Shown piece by piece: positions 1-6,885 of a stretch of DNA of 26,098 bases; positions within the stretch are counted from its first letter, which is position 1, and every line of letters starts with the position of its first letter. The stretch is taken from assembly GCA_002482565.1 (NCBI GenBank), contig DLGG01000175.1:14815-40912 (forward strand), written 5' to 3'. The translations under genes were made by a program, and so were the position numbers. A model generated the notes under the pieces. The model was not told the DNA's origin. It ran no database searches and saw only the letters and a program-made list of their open reading frames with translations. This stretch comes from Solidesulfovibrio magneticus (lineage in GTDB: Bacteria; Desulfobacterota; Desulfovibrionia; Desulfovibrionales; Desulfovibrionaceae).

Positions 1-975
1 GCAGACAAAGGCCGGGGTCAGGTCCAGCACCGCCACTTCCGGCGCGGCCTGCCCCAGCACGGCCCGGGCCATGCGCCCGGCCAGCCAGGGATCGTAGCGC
101 TCGGGCCGGTCCCCGGCGAACGCCGCCGCCTCGCGCCACAGATCCGGGCGTGTGGCCACTTCCGGCGGCGCCAGGACCACGGCCGTGGGGATGCGCCGCT
201 GCCGGCCCAGACGCTGCAGATCGCGCCCCAGATCAGCCAACGCCTGCCAGCCCTTGGACAATTCGCCGCAACGGGACGCCTCGCCGGCCACGGCGAAATT
301 GGCCGTCTGGCGCAGGTAGCGCTCGGTCGGCAAGGGCGCGTAAAGCGGCGAAAACGGCTCCGGCGCGCCCGTTTCCACATACGCCCCGGCCAGCACGAAG
401 TCGGTCAGGGCCGTCGTGTAGTCGATCAGGCGCAGGCCGAAACGATGGGGCGGCGCGGTCAGGCGCTTGCGGTCGTTGGCCACGGACACCGGACAGGCGC
501 GCAGCACGGCGTTGACCGGCTGGTTCGGGTCGGCCGCGTCCCAGGCCGTTTCCTGGGGATCGTTGCCCAAGAAAACCACGACCATGAGGCCGTCAGCCTC
601 CACCCGGCCGCTCCAATGGGCCAGGGCCTTGCGGTAATGGGCGAAACTGGAACCGGGTTCCCCGAAATTGACCAGCCGCGTCCGGGTCCCGGCCTCGGCC
701 AAGGCCCGCGAAGCCGCGCCCTGCAGGGTGTATTGCGGCTTCACCGTGCCGCAACAGTAGGAATCGCCAAAGGTGAGAATACGAAATTCCCCGGGCGTAC
801 GCCGCCTCGGCAAGGCCTTGTCGTCGTTGTAGTTTAGCGCCGCCAGATCAACAGCCTCGCCTTCGGCGGCAAGGGCCTGGCTGTCGCCAAGGGCGTCGTT
901 CAAACGGCAAACGATTTCGCCGGCGGCAACAAGGCAACAGGCCGTTACGGCCAGGATGCAGCAAGCCTTTCGCAT
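1..975 (-). CDS. Exported SGNH/GDSL-family hydrolase, 3' end outside the window
   Basis: An open frame runs from an ATG at 973-975 to the window edge without a stop, giving 325 codons. The N-terminus (residues 1-24) is a hydrophobic, cysteine-containing export signal. SGNH blocks follow: FGDSY with the presumed nucleophile Ser72, block II NFGEPGSS near residue 104, and block III FLGNDP with Asn138. The catalytic Asp/His block would lie past the edge. Such proteins are usually periplasmic or membrane-attached esterases, acetyltransferases or carbohydrate O-acyl hydrolases; the substrate cannot be told. The gene is divergent from the DUF362 gene, with about 145 bp between the two starts. Family assignment is good and specific function unknown. 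Confidence 0.8.
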   Translation of the reverse strand, partial: MRKACCILAVTACCLVAAGEIVCRLNDALGDSQALAAEGEAVDLAALNYNDDKALPRRRTPGEFRILTFGDSYCCGTVKPQYTLQGAASRALAEAGTRTRLVNFGEPGSSFAHYRKALAHWSGRVEADGLMVVVFLGNDPQETAWDAADPNQPVNAVLRACPVSVANDRKRLTAPPHRFGLRLIDYTTALTDFVLAGAYVETGAPEPFSPLYAPLPTERYLRQTANFAVAGEASRCGELSKGWQALADLGRDLQRLGRQRRIPTAVVLAPPEVATRPDLWREAAAFAGDRPERYDPWLAGRMARAVLGQAAPEVAVLDLTPAFVC

Positions 976-1120
976 GAACCCTCCGAACCCGCCGCATGTC
1001 GCGGCATGTTCCCCGGCCATGTCGCACGGGACGTCCCGGAGGTTTCACTTCCCCTGCCGGACCGACGACGCTATTGTGGATCACTCTCTCAACAGCGCAA
1101 CAACCCATCGGATAATGTCC

Positions 1121-2404
1121 ATGCCGACGCCCCCCTACCTGCTGCGCCTGCGCCGGGCCGGCGACGCCGCCGCCGTGCGCCGTGTCCTTGACGACGTGCT
1201 GCCCGACTTCGCCCACGTCTTCCCGGCCGACAAGGCCGCGCCCATCCTCGTCAAGCCCAACGGCAACGCCAACATGAACGCGCTGACCGGCAACACCACC
1301 GACCTGCGCCTGCTCGTCGCCCTGCTGGGGCATCTGCGCGACGCCGGCTACACAAACGTCACCGTGGGCGAAGGCACCAACAGCGGCTTTTACCGCAACA
1401 AGATCGGGGTGATGCAGCGCCTGCGTATAAACGCCGCCGCAGAGCGCTTCGGCTGCGCCGCCATCGACCTCAACCAGGCCGAGGGCCTGCCCGTGGCCTT
1501 CGAGAACGGCGTGACCGCCCTGGTCGCCCGGCCGACCCTGGAAGCCGCCCTGGTCATCAATCTGCCCAAGCTCAAGACCCATTTCGAGGCCGGCATGTCC
1601 GTGTGCCTCAAAAACCTCATGGGCTGCCTGGTCGGCCAGGAAAACAAGAAAAAGACCCATCAGAGCCTGGCCGCCAACATCGTGAACCTGAATCTTGCCC
1701 TGCGCCCGGCCCTGCACATCGTGGACGCCCTGGTCGCCATGGAGGGCCTTGGCCCCACCCGCGGCACGCCGCTTCGCCTGGACGCCCTGGTATTCGGCGA
1801 AAATCCGTACCTGATCGACCTGGCCTGCGCCCGGCTGGCCGGCTTTCCTGCCGACAAGGTCCGCCCCCTGGCCGAGGCGCGCCGCCGGGGACTGGCCACC
1901 CCGGACATGGACGCCTTCCTGGACGCGCTCACCCTGCCGCTTTTGGCCGGCCTCCCCCTGGCCCCGCCCGTGGCCGGCCGTCTCGCCACCTTCATCCACC
2001 ATCCCAAGCGCCAGAAATACTTCCTGGCCATCCGCAACACGCCCTTTTTCACCTGGCTGGCCGGCACGGACTGGTTCGGGGCGCTGCTGTTCAAAACCGG
2101 CCTGCGCCAGGACGTCTTTTGCCGCGACGAACTGCGCCTGGACGCGCTCACCCTGGACGCGGCCGCCTGCGACGACTGCGGGGCCTGCCGCCGCTTCTGT
2201 CCGGTCGGGCTTGATCCCAAGGCCGTGGCCGCCTCGGGCGACCGATCCGAGTGCCTCTCCTGCCTCTACTGCCTGCTCGTCTGCCCCCGCCGGGCGCTGA
2301 CCTTCCACGGCGAACCCGGCTACCTGACCGAGCAACTGCGCCAATACGACGCCCTGGTGCGCGAGCTGGACGGGAAAAAGCCCCAGTGGAAGGGGGAAGT
2401 GTGA
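1121..2404 (+). CDS. DUF362 domain protein with C-terminal 2x[4Fe-4S] ferredoxin module
   Basis: The product has 427 residues. The N-terminal ~330 residues match the DUF362 layout, including KPNGNANMN, VGEGTNSGFYRNK and the NLPKLKTH...KNLMG stretch. The last ~80 residues carry two ferredoxin clusters, CDDCGACRRFCP near residue 350 and CLSCLYCLLVCP near residue 377, each with CxxCxxCxxxCP spacing, so two [4Fe-4S] centres are expected. No signal peptide is seen, which suggests a cytoplasmic electron-transfer or iron-sulfur protein; the exact role of DUF362 proteins is not established. The frame is open back to 956, but that would run into the divergent gene. The ATG at 1121 has GGA eight bases upstream; an ATG at 1115 is the alternative. 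A palindromic repeat follows the stop. Confidence 0.9.
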   Translation: MPTPPYLLRLRRAGDAAAVRRVLDDVLPDFAHVFPADKAAPILVKPNGNANMNALTGNTTDLRLLVALLGHLRDAGYTNVTVGEGTNSGFYRNKIGVMQRLRINAAAERFGCAAIDLNQAEGLPVAFENGVTALVARPTLEAALVINLPKLKTHFEAGMSVCLKNLMGCLVGQENKKKTHQSLAANIVNLNLALRPALHIVDALVAMEGLGPTRGTPLRLDALVFGENPYLIDLACARLAGFPADKVRPLAEARRRGLATPDMDAFLDALTLPLLAGLPLAPPVAGRLATFIHHPKRQKYFLAIRNTPFFTWLAGTDWFGALLFKTGLRQDVFCRDELRLDALTLDAAACDDCGACRRFCPVGLDPKAVAASGDRSECLSCLYCLLVCPRRALTFHGEPGYLTEQLRQYDALVRELDGKKPQWKGEV

Positions 2405-2426
2405 GTGAAGTGGAGAGAGGGAAAAG

Positions 2427-2518
2427 ATGCCTCCGGCGGCCGGGGGGCTAAGCCCCCCGGACCCCCTGAATGGGGAAAGGGGGAAAGGTGGTTTGACGGG
2501 GATTGGTTTTCTTGTCGG
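2427..2518 (+). repeat. Dispersed palindromic repeat, copy A
   Basis: Core at 2427-2468: CTCCGGCGGCCGGGGG, a short CTAAG centre, then CCCCCCGGACCCCC. It forms a near-perfect 10-bp GC stem (CCGGGGGGCT/AGCCCCCCGG). A CCCCC...GGGGG second arm follows to about 2482, and a second module at 2490-2518 matches 25 of 29 bases of the same module in copy E (18633-18661). A purine-rich GAAGTGGAGAGAGGGAAAA leader separates it from the DUF362 stop codon. Confidence 0.85.
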
Positions 2519-2557
2519 TCAGCGAGGCAAAGGACCGGCGTTCCCCTGGTCGGAAAC

Positions 2558-2588
2558 AGCGGCCAGGGGCATAGCCCCCCGGCCGCCG
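2558..2588 (-). repeat. Degenerate copy of the palindromic repeat (A2)
   Basis: Read on the minus strand it begins GGCGGCCGGGGGGC and continues TATGCCCCTGGCCGC. It resembles the core of the other copies and the CCAGGGCTTTGCCCTGG part of copy D. It lies just beyond the chemoreceptor terminator and points the same way as that gene. The match is partial. Confidence 0.5.
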
Positions 2589-2589
2589 C

Positions 2590-2631
2590 AAAAAAACGAG
2601 GCCGCCTTCCCGAACCGGGAAGGCGGCCTCG
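2590..2631 (-). terminator. Intrinsic terminator of the chemoreceptor gene
   Basis: A perfect 15-bp stem (2597-2611 with 2617-2631, starting CGAGGCCGCCTTCCC) encloses a 5-base loop. On the minus strand it is followed directly by seven T (2590-2596). It lies 21 bp past the stop of the chemoreceptor gene, so the direction is clear. Confidence 0.92.
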
Positions 2632-2652
2632 AAACGTTGCGGCGGCGACGCC

Positions 2653-4683
2653 CTAGGCGCTGCGCAGCTTGACGATGATCTGATCCATGTCGCCGGACAG
2701 ATCGGCCAGGGCGTGGACGGCCTGGGCCGACTCGTGCATCCCGTTGCTGGTGGTTTCCACCACCTCGCTGACCTCGTTCATGGCCCGGTTGATCTCCTCG
2801 GCGGCGGCGGACTGTTCTTCGGCGGCGGCGGCGATGCCGGCCACTTCCCTGGCGCTCTCCTCGGCCAGGGCCAGAATCTCGCGCAACACCCCGCCGGACT
2901 TGCCGGCCAGTTCCGTGGCCTCGGACACGGCCTGGGCCGCCTTGTCCACGCTGTGGATATTGCCGGTCACCGACTGCTGGATGCTGACCACGGCCTGACC
3001 CACTTCCTTGGTGGCGGTCATGGTCTTTTCGGCCAGCTTGCGGACCTCATCGGCCACCACGGCGAAACCTCGCCCGGCCTCGCCGGCCCGGGCCGCCTCG
3101 ATGGCGGCGTTAAGAGCGAGCAAGTTGGTCTGGTCGGCGATGTCGGAGATGACGGACATGACCCGGCCGATGGCTTGGGTCTGCTCGCCAAGGGCGCTCA
3201 TGGCCGCCTTGAGGTCGGCCGACACGGCGTTGACCCGGTCGATGGAGCGCATGGAGTCCGCCACGACCTGCGCGCCTGTGGAGGCCTTGGCCTTGGTGTC
3301 GTCGGCGGACTGGGCGGCCCGGGAGGCGTTTTTCGCCACGTCCAGGACCGTGGAGGTCATCTGGGCGATGGCTTCCACGACCTCGCGCAGCCGGTCACGC
3401 TGGTGGTCGGCCCCGGTGCGGACCTGCTCCACCTGGGATTCCAGCTGATTGGAGGCGGCGATGATGCTTTCGATGACCACGCCGAGGTTCTCGGCAGCTT
3501 CCTGCATGCCCTCGCGCTTGGCGATCTCGGCCATGGCCCGGGCTTTCTCGGCTTCCTCCCGGGCGGTCTCGGCGCACTTGGCCTCTTCGCCGGCCTCGCG
3601 GCTCATGGCCTCGGCCTCGGCGATCTTGGCCTTGAGGCTCGTGACCATGCGCTCCAGGGTGTTCTTGAGTTCCTCGGTCTCGCCGGAATAGCGGCCCTCG
3701 GCCACGGCGTCGAAGTCGCCGCGCGACACCTTGCGGGCAAAATCCATCACCCGGCGCAGCGGCGCGGTCATGCCCCGGGCCGTGAAGAACCCGACGACCA
3801 TGACGATGAGCGCCACCACCGTGGAAGCGGTCAGGGCCGAATAGAGGATGGTGCGCTCGGTGGCGTCGATGCTGGCCCGGTCGCGGCCGATGAAAAGCAT
3901 GCCGGCGATTTTGCCGTCGGCGCCGTGCATGGGCCAGTAGGCGGTGTTGTAGTCCTGGCCGAGAATCTTGTTGACGTTGAGGAAACGCCCGCCCTTTTGG
4001 AGCACGGCCGCAAGCACTTGCGGGTTGTCCATCTTGGTGCCCACAACCCGCTTGCCGTCGCGCTCGATGGTGGTGGCCACCCGGGTGTCGCCGTAAAAAA
4101 TGGTGCATTCCGTGCCGAGCACCTTTTTGATGTCGTCGACAAAGGCGTTGCTGGAGGACAGGTTGATGCCGGTGGTCACCGAACCGACGATCTTGCCGTC
4201 CTGGTAGACGGGATAGCCGGCGCGCAGGGAAAACTTGACGGCCGTGCCTTCTTCCAGGCCCACCGACCCCTGGCCTGCCAGGGCCTTTTGCACGTTGATT
4301 TGGTTTTTGACGGAATCGCCGGACTGGTCGGAATGCCCCCGGGCCACCACCTTGCCTTCGGCGTCGGCGATGGTGACGAATTCGATGCGCAGCTCGCGCT
4401 GGGCGTCCTTGGCGATTTTCACCAGGGCGGCCTTGTCCTTGGCCACGATGGCGCTGGCCACGTCAGGCCGGGTGGCCAGGAGGTAGGTGACGCCCTTGAC
4501 CTCGCCGCTGGCCTCCTTGAGCATGGCGTCAACGGCGTCGGCCTTGGTGTCGATCTCGTTTTGGCTCATGCGGTTGAGCCCGTCGGACAGGTAATAGTGG
4601 ACGGTCAGCGAGGTGGCCAGGGTCAGCAGGATCACGGTAAAGAGCAACAAGGCAATGATCTTTCCGGTGAAGGTCAGCCGCAT
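2653..4683 (-). CDS. Methyl-accepting chemotaxis protein with periplasmic Cache sensor
   Basis: This 676-residue transmembrane chemoreceptor passes ligand binding to the CheA/CheW array. TM1 lies at about 7-28. A large periplasmic Cache-like region (about 30-280) contains GYPVYQDGKIVGSVTTGIN and GYxV/WPMHGADGKIAGMLFIGRD repeats, typical of double or Cache_3-type sensors. TM2 is at about 283-303, then HAMP, then a coiled-coil signalling region with the conserved hairpin DIADQTNLLALNAAIEAARA and EEQSAAAEEINRAM near the end. No C-terminal CheR-tethering pentapeptide is seen. The ATG at 4681-4683 is chosen because AGGAGG lies five bases upstream (4689-4694); the GTG two codons earlier would overlap that site. 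The ligand cannot be predicted. It is a single-gene unit with its own promoter and terminator. Confidence 0.96.
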   Translation of the reverse strand: MRLTFTGKIIALLLFTVILLTLATSLTVHYYLSDGLNRMSQNEIDTKADAVDAMLKEASGEVKGVTYLLATRPDVASAIVAKDKAALVKIAKDAQRELRIEFVTIADAEGKVVARGHSDQSGDSVKNQINVQKALAGQGSVGLEEGTAVKFSLRAGYPVYQDGKIVGSVTTGINLSSSNAFVDDIKKVLGTECTIFYGDTRVATTIERDGKRVVGTKMDNPQVLAAVLQKGGRFLNVNKILGQDYNTAYWPMHGADGKIAGMLFIGRDRASIDATERTILYSALTASTVVALIVMVVGFFTARGMTAPLRRVMDFARKVSRGDFDAVAEGRYSGETEELKNTLERMVTSLKAKIAEAEAMSREAGEEAKCAETAREEAEKARAMAEIAKREGMQEAAENLGVVIESIIAASNQLESQVEQVRTGADHQRDRLREVVEAIAQMTSTVLDVAKNASRAAQSADDTKAKASTGAQVVADSMRSIDRVNAVSADLKAAMSALGEQTQAIGRVMSVISDIADQTNLLALNAAIEAARAGEAGRGFAVVADEVRKLAEKTMTATKEVGQAVVSIQQSVTGNIHSVDKAAQAVSEATELAGKSGGVLREILALAEESAREVAGIAAAAEEQSAAAEEINRAMNEVSEVVETTSNGMHESAQAVHALADLSGDMDQIIVKLRSA

Positions 4684-4768
4684 ACGCACCTCCTGGCCAC
4701 CCTGGGTGTACCCCTGGGAAACGCCTTTCGTGAAATTTTACACGATCAATTGCCATAAAAAAGACAGA

Positions 4769-4800
4769 ATGATTATAGGAAAAATAATCATCCCTGGAAA
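4769..4800 (-). promoter_or_regulatory. Promoter of the chemoreceptor gene with overlapping palindrome
   Basis: On the minus strand a perfect -10 TATAAT (4772-4777) lies 17 bp from a -35-like TTTCCA (4795-4800; 4 of 6). The -10 is embedded in a perfect inverted repeat, ATGATTAT-N7-ATAATCAT (4769-4791), which could be an operator. The surroundings are AT-rich against a GC-rich background. The untranslated leader would be roughly 80 bases. Confidence 0.65.
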
Positions 4801-4883
4801 GCGATTCCCGCCCTCAGCGCGCGAATTTTCCGCTCCGGGAAGACGACTTGTCCGAATTTTTCACAAGCCATGGCGTTGGGCGA

Positions 4884-5198
4884 TCACGGACGGGCCAGCA
4901 ATCGGGCCAACAGGAAACCCTGCTTGCCCGACGAAAGCGCCCGAACCTCCAGCCAGCCGCCCGGCACAACCGTCATCACCGACACCCGGTCGCCGTCATG
5001 AAGGTCCTCGAGCACGTCACAGGTCAGACTCGGGCAGGCCAGCAGGTTGGCCAGCGGCGCGGACACCGTGCATATGCTGGCCGGATCCACCGGCCCGGAC
5101 GCCGTCTTGCCGCCCAGGCAGCCGCCAAGCAACAGCACCGCCAGCAGCAGGCCGCCCAGGGCCAGTCCTCGTGTCATCTTGCCTCTTGTCGCCGCCAT
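4884..5198 (-). CDS. Small lipoprotein with bacterial SH3-like domain
   Basis: The product has 104 residues. A lipoprotein signal spans residues 1-27, with a hydrophobic core and the lipobox LLGGC (Cys27 would be lipidated), so it is expected to be membrane-anchored and face the periplasm. The rest resembles a bacterial SH3 (SH3_3) domain: start VSAPLANLLACPS, middle LHDGDRVSVMTVVPGGWLEV, end GKQGFLLARLL. Such domains usually bind peptidoglycan or protein partners. The ATG at 5196-5198 has GGAGG five bases upstream. Two further cysteines (LLACPSLTC) could form a disulfide. The AT-rich upstream region holds a Fur-box-like sequence and a 14-bp palindrome. Confidence 0.82.
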   Translation of the reverse strand: MAATRGKMTRGLALGGLLLAVLLLGGCLGGKTASGPVDPASICTVSAPLANLLACPSLTCDVLEDLHDGDRVSVMTVVPGGWLEVRALSSGKQGFLLARLLARP

Positions 5199-5560
5199 CG
5201 CGTCCTCCGTATTTTTTTGATAACAAGAATCATTCCTATTGCCATTCCAGTCCACTTGGACTATTTCTCTCCACGTTGGCCGCGTTGGCGAAGGGTCCCT
5301 GGCCGCCCCTTGCCGGGGCGAAGCAGGCGTGAGGCGACCGGCCATGGGCGGTCGCCCTGCCCGGCCCAGCGGCCGCGAGACGTCACGGGAAAAAGCCGTC
5401 GCCCCGACCGCGACGCAAGTTTGGACGTGAGGCAGGGAGGATGGCCGCATCGGGCCGTCGCCGGCCAAGGGACAAGGTGCGGCCAGGCCGCGACAGTCCG
5501 GCCGGAGAGCAAGACAACGGGGAGCAGGTGCGGGCAGGCCCATGGGACGGCCGGACGGAG
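5199..5560. promoter_or_regulatory. Gene-free stretch with Fur-box-like site and palindrome
   Basis: I see no convincing gene here. Next to the lipoprotein gene, 5219-5237 (GATAACAAGAATCATTCCT) matches 13 of 19 bases of the classical E. coli Fur-box consensus. 5249-5262 is a perfect palindrome, AGTCCA-CT-TGGACT. Both could control the lipoprotein gene; no clear -35/-10 pair was found. 5333-5356 can form an 8-bp hairpin, GGCGACCG-N8-CGGTCGCC, without a T-run. The rest is GC-rich sequence with nothing recognisable. Confidence 0.35.
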
Positions 5561-5920
5561 CTAGTTGCCGTCGAAAGTGCGCATCTCTTTTTCGAACGCC
5601 CGGCGCGGGGCCTGGGACGGACAGTTGCAGACGGCGTAGGCGGCGTCGTAGCGGCTGTCGGCGGTGATCCCGCCGGGGCCGGTGAACACGAGCTTCTCCG
5701 GGTCCGGTTGGGAGATGACGTAGACGCCGGGGTTGGTGGCGCAGCTCCCGCAGGTGACGTTCCAGGTGGACACGCCGGTCATCTGCACCTTGGCCACGCA
5801 GCAGTCGCCATAAGGATCGACTTTGCCGGTCTTGACGCCGGAATCGGCCCCGGCCGACGCGACCAGACCAAGGCTGAGGCAAAGCACGACAACGAGGCAA
5901 AAAGTGTGGCGATGCGGCAT
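5561..5920 (-). CDS. Small exported cysteine-rich protein, function unknown
   Basis: The product has 119 residues. Residues 1-25 form a typical Sec signal peptide (MPHRH start, hydrophobic VVVLCLSLGLVAS core, probable cleavage after ASAGA). The mature ~94 residues hold six cysteines in DCC, TCGSC and VCNC groups, which suggests disulfides or metal binding in the periplasm. The rest (QPDPEKLVFTGPGG, ADSRYDAAYAVCNCP) has no family I recognise. The ATG at 5918-5920 has GGGAGGA a few bases upstream, which supports this start over the longer open frame. It is divergent from the peroxiredoxin gene 206 bp away; a shared redox-related role is possible but unproven. Confidence 0.75.
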   Translation of the reverse strand: MPHRHTFCLVVVLCLSLGLVASAGADSGVKTGKVDPYGDCCVAKVQMTGVSTWNVTCGSCATNPGVYVISQPDPEKLVFTGPGGITADSRYDAAYAVCNCPSQAPRRAFEKEMRTFDGN

Positions 5921-6036
5921 GGTTCCTCCCTGGAGCGTGGCCCAAACACGGATATTTTTGGAAATTAGCCGGTCGGGACACCCTTGTCCAGCCGGCAGAC
6001 CCGGACGGCTTCTGGAGGCGTATGGGGCAAACCTCC

Positions 6037-6065
6037 TTGCCTTTTGTCGCCGTCCGGGCCATAAC
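6037..6065 (+). promoter_or_regulatory. Candidate promoter of the peroxiredoxin gene
   Basis: TTGCCT (6037-6042) and CATAAC (6060-6065) are 17 bp apart and lie 61 bp before the start codon. Each matches the sigma-70 consensus only moderately (about 4 of 6). Confidence 0.35.
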
Positions 6066-6126
6066 TTGTAAGAGCGGGATTCGGACTCGGTTCCCATCCC
6101 CCAAAAAAAACAAAGAGGACGTACCC

Positions 6127-6765
6127 ATGCACGATCACGACCACGAATACGACGAATGTTGCACCGAGATCCCCGAGGCTTCCGTGGGCCAGCCGGTGGT
6201 GGACTTTTCCCTGAAAGTCTATGACCCGGTTGAGGGCTTTTTCGGCGAGATGGACATGGAAAAGCTCATGGAAGACGGCAAATGGGTGATCCTGTTCTTC
6301 TACCCGGCCGACTTCACCTTCGTGTGCCCCACCGAACTGGCCGACCTGGCCACCAAGCACGAGCAACTCCAGAAGATGGGCTTCGAAGTGTTCTCGGTTT
6401 CCACCGACACCGAGTTCGCCCATCTGGCTTGGCGCAACAGCGAAAAGCTGCTGGAAAACGTCAAATACAAAATGGCCGCCGACCCCACCGGCAAGGTCTC
6501 CCGCTACTTCGGCGTCTATGACGAGGAGTCGGGCTTGGCCCTGCGCGGCACGTTCATCATCAACCCCGACGGCGTGCTGGTCTCCAAGGAGATCAACTTC
6601 TACAACGTCGGCCGCAACGCCGACGAGCTGCTGCGCAAGTGCGAGGCCAACATCTACCTGCGCGAACACCCGGCCGAAGCCTGCCCGGCCAAGTGGACCC
6701 CCGGCGACAAGACGCTCACCCCGTCCGAACAGCTCGTGGGCAAGGTCTACGAGGCCCTGTCCTAG
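6127..6765 (+). CDS. Typical 2-Cys peroxiredoxin (AhpC/TSA family)
   Basis: This 212-residue thiol peroxidase should reduce hydrogen peroxide and organic hydroperoxides in the cytoplasm, with thioredoxin or a similar donor. The peroxidatic cysteine is Cys67 in DFTFVCPTEL. The resolving cysteine is Cys186 in HPAEACPAKW, as in AhpC-type enzymes. The active-site Pro/Thr of PADFTFVCPTE and a downstream Arg (ALRGTFIINP) are present. An unusual N-terminus (MHDHDHEYDECC) carries three His and a Cys pair before the thioredoxin-like fold begins. The ATG at 6127 has GAGG eight bases upstream; the frame is open back to 6022 but lacks support. A hairpin terminator follows. The donor reductase gene is not adjacent. 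Confidence 0.95.
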   Translation: MHDHDHEYDECCTEIPEASVGQPVVDFSLKVYDPVEGFFGEMDMEKLMEDGKWVILFFYPADFTFVCPTELADLATKHEQLQKMGFEVFSVSTDTEFAHLAWRNSEKLLENVKYKMAADPTGKVSRYFGVYDEESGLALRGTFIINPDGVLVSKEINFYNVGRNADELLRKCEANIYLREHPAEACPAKWTPGDKTLTPSEQLVGKVYEALS

Positions 6766-6793
6766 TTCCTCGTCGCATCCTCAGCCATGACAG

Positions 6794-6838
6794 CGCCCGA
6801 AGCGCCCGGCCCGGCCGGCGCGCTTCGGGCGTTTGGCG
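6794..6838 (+). terminator. Probable terminator of the peroxiredoxin gene
   Basis: A perfect 11-bp stem, CGCCCGAAGCG (6794-6804) with CGCTTCGGGCG (6821-6831), encloses a GC-rich loop that can fold further. A short T-rich stretch (TTTGGCGTTT) follows. It begins 28 bp after the stop codon. Confidence 0.65.
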
Positions 6839-6885
6839 TTTCTTCGCTGATGCCAGACCCGGGGGACGCTCCGCGGTTTTGAGGC

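Noticed and set aside
848..2344. 498-codon minus-strand open frame opposite the DUF362 gene
   Set aside because: It is antisense to clear ferredoxin motifs and low in complexity, with no family resemblance.
2405..2672. Short open frames with PPAAGGLSPPDPP-like sequence
   Set aside because: They are translations of the palindromic repeat and recur at every copy, so they are not genes.
2713..4758. 681-codon open frame on the plus strand across the chemoreceptor gene
   Set aside because: It is the antisense of a well-supported chemoreceptor; its Gly/His/Leu-rich composition is typical of a GC-rich shadow frame.
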